A DNA stretch of 64,000 nucleotides from Cohnella sp. CFH 77786 (GTDB taxonomy: Bacteria > Bacillota > Bacilli > Paenibacillales > Paenibacillaceae), in NCBI RefSeq assembly GCF_019400745.1, contig NZ_WJIB01000005.1, positions 248,001-312,000 on the forward strand, given 5' to 3'. Both the position numbers and the translations under genes were made by a program. The first letter of the stretch is position 1, and every line of letters begins with the position of its first letter. The notes below the pieces were generated by a model. That model was given only the letters and a program-made list of their open reading frames with translations. It did not search any database and was not told the origin of the DNA. Shown in pieces: positions 60,235-64,000 of this stretch.

Positions 60235-62778
60235 ATGTCAGTCGGACAAACGAGGGATTTCAAGCTGAATCGCGATTGGAAGCTGCAAAGCTTCGACAGC
60301 AAGGACAAAATCCCGGATGACGTTCACAGACCGGACTACGATGACGCCGGATGGCTGGAGACGCAAGTGCCGGGAGACGTGCATTCTACGCTTCTTGCGC
60401 ACGGAGTCGTCAAGGATCCGTACTACTCGACGAACGATCAGGCGTGCAGGTGGATCGAGCGGAAAACTTGGGTGTACCGAATGGAATTCGACCTGCCGGG
60501 CGATCCGGAAGACGCCGCCGTCATCCTGAAGCTTGACGGTCTCGATACGCTGGCGGAGATTTTCGTTAACGGCGAATCCGTGGCGGTCTCGGAGAATATG
60601 TTCGTACCCGTCTTTGCCGATTTGACAGGGAAGCTGAAGCCGCAAGGCAATGTCGCGGTAATCCGTTTCGATCCCGTGGTGGCATATGCCGCAAGTCAAG
60701 ACGTTTCCCGCTTCTGGTCGAAAGTCAACTATGAACGCATCTGGCTTCGGAAATGCGCCTGCAATTTCTCATGGGATTGGGGGCCGCGGATCGTAACGGC
60801 CGGTATTTGGAGGGAAGCCTGGCTGCAGATCGTCCCCAAGGCGCGAATCGATCATCTGTTTATGAAAACGCTGTCGATCGGCCGGGAGGGCGCGGAGGTG
60901 GAGATCGAAGTCGAGGTCACCTCGTTCGGGGAGGAACGTCCGCTTGCGGCTGAAATCAGCTTGAAAGGCACGTCCCACACCGCGAATCTTGAGGCACCGG
61001 TCCTGGGCGGCCGTGCATCCGTCCGCTTCACGGTAAGTAATCCCGAGCTCTGGTGGACCTTCGACCAAGGCGATCCGTTCCTGTACGAGTTGACCGTACG
61101 TCTGAAAGCGGACGGCGAGCTGCTCGACACGGCCGTCGAGCAGGCGGGAATACGGACCATCGAAGTCGTTCAGCGGTCGGAGAGCGGAAGTCCCCGATTT
61201 ACCTTCCGGTTGAATGGCAGGGATATCTATGCGAAAGGCGCGAACTGGATCCCGGCCCACAATTTCCTGGGCGCGATAAGCGACGACCGCTATGCCGATC
61301 TGATCAGCCTCTCCCGGGAGGCGAACATGAACATGGTGCGCGTCTGGGGCGGCGGCATTTATGAGAAAGCCGCGTTTTACAACGAATGCTCCCGGCAGGG
61401 ACTGCTCGTTTGGCAGGACTTCATGTTCTCTTGCAGCGAGGTTCCGGATTACGATCAAGCGTTCATGGCCAACGTGAGGACGGAGATCATCGCGAACGTG
61501 AAGGCGCTGCGAAACTATCCTTGCATCGCCATATGGGCGGGCAACAACGAGAACCAGGCGATCCACAGCGAGAAAATGCACGGCCGAAGCGATTACCGTT
61601 TCTATGGCGAGAAAATCTTCCACGAGCTGATTCCCGGTTTACTCGAAGAGCTGGATACGACGCGCCTGTATTGGCCGAGCTCGCCATGGGGAGGCAACGA
61701 CGCAAACAGCTTCGACGAGGGCGATACGCATAACTGGGCGGTTTGGGCGGGCGACGTCTACCCCCGCCGCTACGGCGAGCAGCCCCGGATGGATATCTCT
61801 CCTTACGGGATTTCATACCGCAGGTATGCGGAAGACACATCGAAGTTCAGCAGCGAGTTCGGCATTCACGGGAGCACGGTCAAGGAAACGATGAGGCGGA
61901 ACATTCCCGAGCCGGAGCTGTACTACGGCAGCTTCGAGCTGGATTACCGCAACAAGGATTACGAGCCGGAGAAAGCCGCGATGACGATGGCCGGTTACAC
62001 CGGACTGCCGCGGGATTTGGACGAATATATCGATTTCTCGATGCTGTGCCAGGCGGAAGGATTAAAATTCGGCGTGGAGCACTTCCGGAGAAGAAAGCCG
62101 GAGAACAGCGGGGCCTTGATCTGGCAGCTGAACGATATCTGGCCGGGGATCAGCTGGAGCCTGATCGATTACTATCTGTTTCCGAAAGCGGCGTATTACT
62201 ATGCCCGCCGGTTCTATCATCCGATTCTGCTGTCCTTCAAGGAAGAGGCGGGCGCCGTCTCGGTATGGGTCACGAACGACACCTATGATCGTTTCGAGGA
62301 CACACTCACCGTCACGGTGCAGAATTGCTTCGGGAACGGGACGTTCGAGCAGTCCTATCCCGTCGTCGTCGAACCGAATGGCTCCAAGCCCGTAGTCGCG
62401 TTCAGCGCGGCCGAGGTGGAATGGCGTCTGGGCGTGATCGACAGGAGAAGCCATTTCATGGCGGTGCGGTGCGAACGCGCCGACGTGTACGACAATCACT
62501 ACTTTTTCGCGGAGCATAAGGATTTGCGGTTCAGTCCCTGCCGTCTGCAAGTCGACCATGAAGCCCGCGCCGATTCGATCGCGATTACGCTGTCCACCGA
62601 TTGCTTCGCCCGGTTCGTCAAGCTGGAATGCCCGATCGATCATACGATGTTCTCCGACAATTACTTCAACCTCCTTCCCGGCGAGACGAAGAGGGTCATC
62701 GTGAAGAACCGGAAAGGCACGGCGGTCACCTTCGGCGATATCGACATCGGCGCGCTGAACGCGAGGAGGAACGGGTAG
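60235..62778 (+). CDS. GH2 beta-mannosidase
   Basis: The 847-residue enzyme has the full GH2 layout: a sugar-binding jelly roll (residues 1-190, with WLETQVPGDVHSTLLAHGVV), immunoglobulin-like domains, and a TIM barrel from about 330. The acid/base is Glu439 in WAGNNENQ and the nucleophile Glu541 in SSEFGIHG. NFSWDWGPRIVTAGIWREAWL is characteristic of beta-mannosidases. No signal peptide is seen, so it acts on imported sugar. With NagA and NagB nearby, a Man-beta-GlcNAc unit as in N-glycan cores is a possible substrate; this is inference. The ribosome site is weak. Confidence 0.87.
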   Translation: MSVGQTRDFKLNRDWKLQSFDSKDKIPDDVHRPDYDDAGWLETQVPGDVHSTLLAHGVVKDPYYSTNDQACRWIERKTWVYRMEFDLPGDPEDAAVILKLDGLDTLAEIFVNGESVAVSENMFVPVFADLTGKLKPQGNVAVIRFDPVVAYAASQDVSRFWSKVNYERIWLRKCACNFSWDWGPRIVTAGIWREAWLQIVPKARIDHLFMKTLSIGREGAEVEIEVEVTSFGEERPLAAEISLKGTSHTANLEAPVLGGRASVRFTVSNPELWWTFDQGDPFLYELTVRLKADGELLDTAVEQAGIRTIEVVQRSESGSPRFTFRLNGRDIYAKGANWIPAHNFLGAISDDRYADLISLSREANMNMVRVWGGGIYEKAAFYNECSRQGLLVWQDFMFSCSEVPDYDQAFMANVRTEIIANVKALRNYPCIAIWAGNNENQAIHSEKMHGRSDYRFYGEKIFHELIPGLLEELDTTRLYWPSSPWGGNDANSFDEGDTHNWAVWAGDVYPRRYGEQPRMDISPYGISYRRYAEDTSKFSSEFGIHGSTVKETMRRNIPEPELYYGSFELDYRNKDYEPEKAAMTMAGYTGLPRDLDEYIDFSMLCQAEGLKFGVEHFRRRKPENSGALIWQLNDIWPGISWSLIDYYLFPKAAYYYARRFYHPILLSFKEEAGAVSVWVTNDTYDRFEDTLTVTVQNCFGNGTFEQSYPVVVEPNGSKPVVAFSAAEVEWRLGVIDRRSHFMAVRCERADVYDNHYFFAEHKDLRFSPCRLQVDHEARADSIAITLSTDCFARFVKLECPIDHTMFSDNYFNLLPGETKRVIVKNRKGTAVTFGDIDIGALNARRNG

Positions 62779-62821
62779 ACCGCAGCGGACCGTTCTACCC
62801 CGGAAGAGAGGAGGAAGGGGG

Positions 62822-63979
62822 GTGAGCACCATCCGTTCCACGGACCGGGAGAGGCTGATCGAGAGGCTGCTTCAGCCCGACGTCGTCTCCGGTTCCGAGA
62901 TGTTGATGCGCAGCCTCCTCGTTGAGGGAGTGGAGTGCGTATTCGGTTATCCCGGCGGCGCCGTCCTGTATATTTACGACGCGATTCACGACTATGATCA
63001 CCGTTTCCGGCATATGCTGGCGCGACACGAGCAGGGCGCGATCCACGCCGCCGACGGCTATGCCCGCGCTTCCGGGAAGCCCGGCGTCTGCATTGCCACT
63101 TCCGGACCGGGCGCCACCAATTTGATCACCGGCATCGCCGTCGCCCACAGGGACCGGATCCCGCTCGTCGTCATTACGGGGAATGTCGCGTTAAGCGTCA
63201 GGGGGACCGATGCCTTCCAGGAGGCGGACATGATCGGCATGACGCTTCCCATCACCAAGCACAGCTACTACATCACCGACGCTGCGGACATCCCGGACAC
63301 CGTTCAGAAAGCGTTCCGGATCGCTTCGGACGGACAACCCGGTCCCGTGCTGATCGATATTCCCAAGGACGTATCCGCACAGCGGAAAGAATTCCGTTAT
63401 CGGAAACAGCCCATACGTACGCCTTCGGTCCCCGCCTGGTTCACCGCTTCCGCCTCGCCGGCGGATGTTACCGGGCTTGAACAACCGCATCGCCCGTTCG
63501 CCGGGCAATACGCGGACGTCTTGCGCATGATCGCCGATACCGTTCCCGCAAACGGGATCGTAACGGCGGATGAAGGACGCTTTCACGCGCTGCTCGCCCG
63601 GCGCCGATGGCCGGCACGCTCCCTTATCTGCCCAGTCGGTATGGAAGCGCCGGGTTACAGTCTGCCGGCTGCGATCGGAGCCAAGCTGGCCGATCCGAAA
63701 CGCCCGGTCGTGTCGATCAACGGAGCAGGCGGACTGCAGCGGAACGCGCAGGAATTGGCCGTATGCGCCATCCATAAAATCGCCTTGAAAATCGCCGTCT
63801 TCCCGGAAGCGGACGCCGCCGGAATCGGCAGTCCCGATTTCGTAAAGCTGGCGGAGGCTTTCGGGCTGAAGGGGCTAAGGGCGGAGCGGCCGGACGAGGC
63901 GAGAGACGTATGGATGCATGCGATGAAAGCGAAAGGGCCGGTTCTCGTGGATTTCGCGTTTGAACGATCCGGTAAATGA
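62822..63979 (+). CDS. Compact acetolactate-synthase-like protein lacking the central domain
   Basis: The 385-residue protein starts at GTG 62822 behind GGAGGAAGG. Residues 20-195 are a normal IlvB-type PYR domain: VECVFGYPGGAVLYIYDAI, LARHEQGAIHAADGYARASG (catalytic Glu), TSGPGATNLITG and DAFQEADMIGMTLPITKHSY. It then jumps through a 40-residue linker to a shortened PP-like domain (236-380). The central domain of about 140 residues is missing. The thiamine-diphosphate motif GDG is replaced by NGAGGLQRNAQEL, and the metal-binding Asn and the following loop are gone. True synthases are about 560 residues. It probably cannot bind the cofactor alone; it may be a pseudoenzyme or pair with a complete subunit. 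It lies 43 bases after the beta-mannosidase gene. Confidence 0.75.
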   Translation: MSTIRSTDRERLIERLLQPDVVSGSEMLMRSLLVEGVECVFGYPGGAVLYIYDAIHDYDHRFRHMLARHEQGAIHAADGYARASGKPGVCIATSGPGATNLITGIAVAHRDRIPLVVITGNVALSVRGTDAFQEADMIGMTLPITKHSYYITDAADIPDTVQKAFRIASDGQPGPVLIDIPKDVSAQRKEFRYRKQPIRTPSVPAWFTASASPADVTGLEQPHRPFAGQYADVLRMIADTVPANGIVTADEGRFHALLARRRWPARSLICPVGMEAPGYSLPAAIGAKLADPKRPVVSINGAGGLQRNAQELAVCAIHKIALKIAVFPEADAAGIGSPDFVKLAEAFGLKGLRAERPDEARDVWMHAMKAKGPVLVDFAFERSGK

Positions 63980-64000
63980 CAGGGACAAGGAGATCGGCCA

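Noticed and set aside
1-64000. tRNA, rRNA, phage and insertion-sequence genes
   Set aside because: None was recognised on either strand; no transposase, integrase or terminal inverted repeats with target duplications were seen.

Overview
The window reads as the chromosome of an endospore-forming, Gram-positive bacterium of the Paenibacillaceae (Paenibacillus/Cohnella type). Signs are purine-rich GGAGG ribosome sites before almost every gene, TTG and GTG starts, spore genes (a GerT-like protein, two YjcZ-like peptides, a CwlJ remnant), cre-like catabolite sites, YesM/YesN-type two-component systems, sugar ABC importers without their own ATPase, and a giant secreted multi-domain protein. The organism call is inference; no rRNA, tRNA, CRISPR array or insertion sequence was seen.

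Layout. 1-13 kb holds housekeeping and stress genes: a partial seven-helix membrane sensor, a YdjM-like membrane protein behind a LexA-like palindrome, a MerR-methyltransferase fusion, a Nudix-DUF4406 fusion, a GMC oxidoreductase operon, a pyruvate-oxidase-like enzyme paired with a short-chain dehydrogenase, and several small conserved or unknown proteins separated by strong terminators. 13-20 kb has a thioesterase, a divergent MFS/LysR pair, a deletion-fused kinase/AraC remnant, and a four-gene overlapping operon: ECF sigma factor, membrane anti-sigma factor, ABC ATPase, ABC permease. 20-27 kb has a chemoreceptor, an ArsB-type pump, a secreted mutarotase and a metallo-hydrolase. 27-30 kb is more A+T-rich and carries sporulation-linked small genes, two tandem paralogues of unknown function and a broken GH18/copper-amine-oxidase-domain gene.

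30-47 kb is a plant-polysaccharide (probably pectin or rhamnogalacturonan) region. An importer (two permeases and a binding lipoprotein) is followed by its histidine kinase and AraC response regulator, a heavily decayed GH95-like gene, a truncated cwlJ, a GH105 unsaturated glycuronyl hydrolase, and a 2,556-residue secreted protein with two right-handed beta-helix domains, three discoidin-like domains plus one F5/8C domain, nine fibronectin III domains and one CBM96-like domain. cre-like sites lie at the importer and giant-gene promoters.

47.5-64 kb starts with a reverse-strand gene fusing an acetolactate-synthase-type ACT domain to an MFS transporter. It continues with a second catabolic cluster: importer, two sugar isomerase/epimerase-like proteins, three Gfo/Idh/MocA dehydrogenases, NagB, NagA and a GH2 beta-mannosidase. 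The mix suggests uptake and breakdown of a GlcNAc-containing beta-mannoside. The last gene is a shortened acetolactate-synthase-like protein that lacks the central domain and the usual thiamine-diphosphate motif.

The most unusual items are the ACT-MFS fusion, the compact synthase-like protein, the Nudix-DUF4406 fusion, the giant protein with a 2.3-kb internal duplication, and the repeated pattern of decayed sugar-sensing or glycosidase genes.
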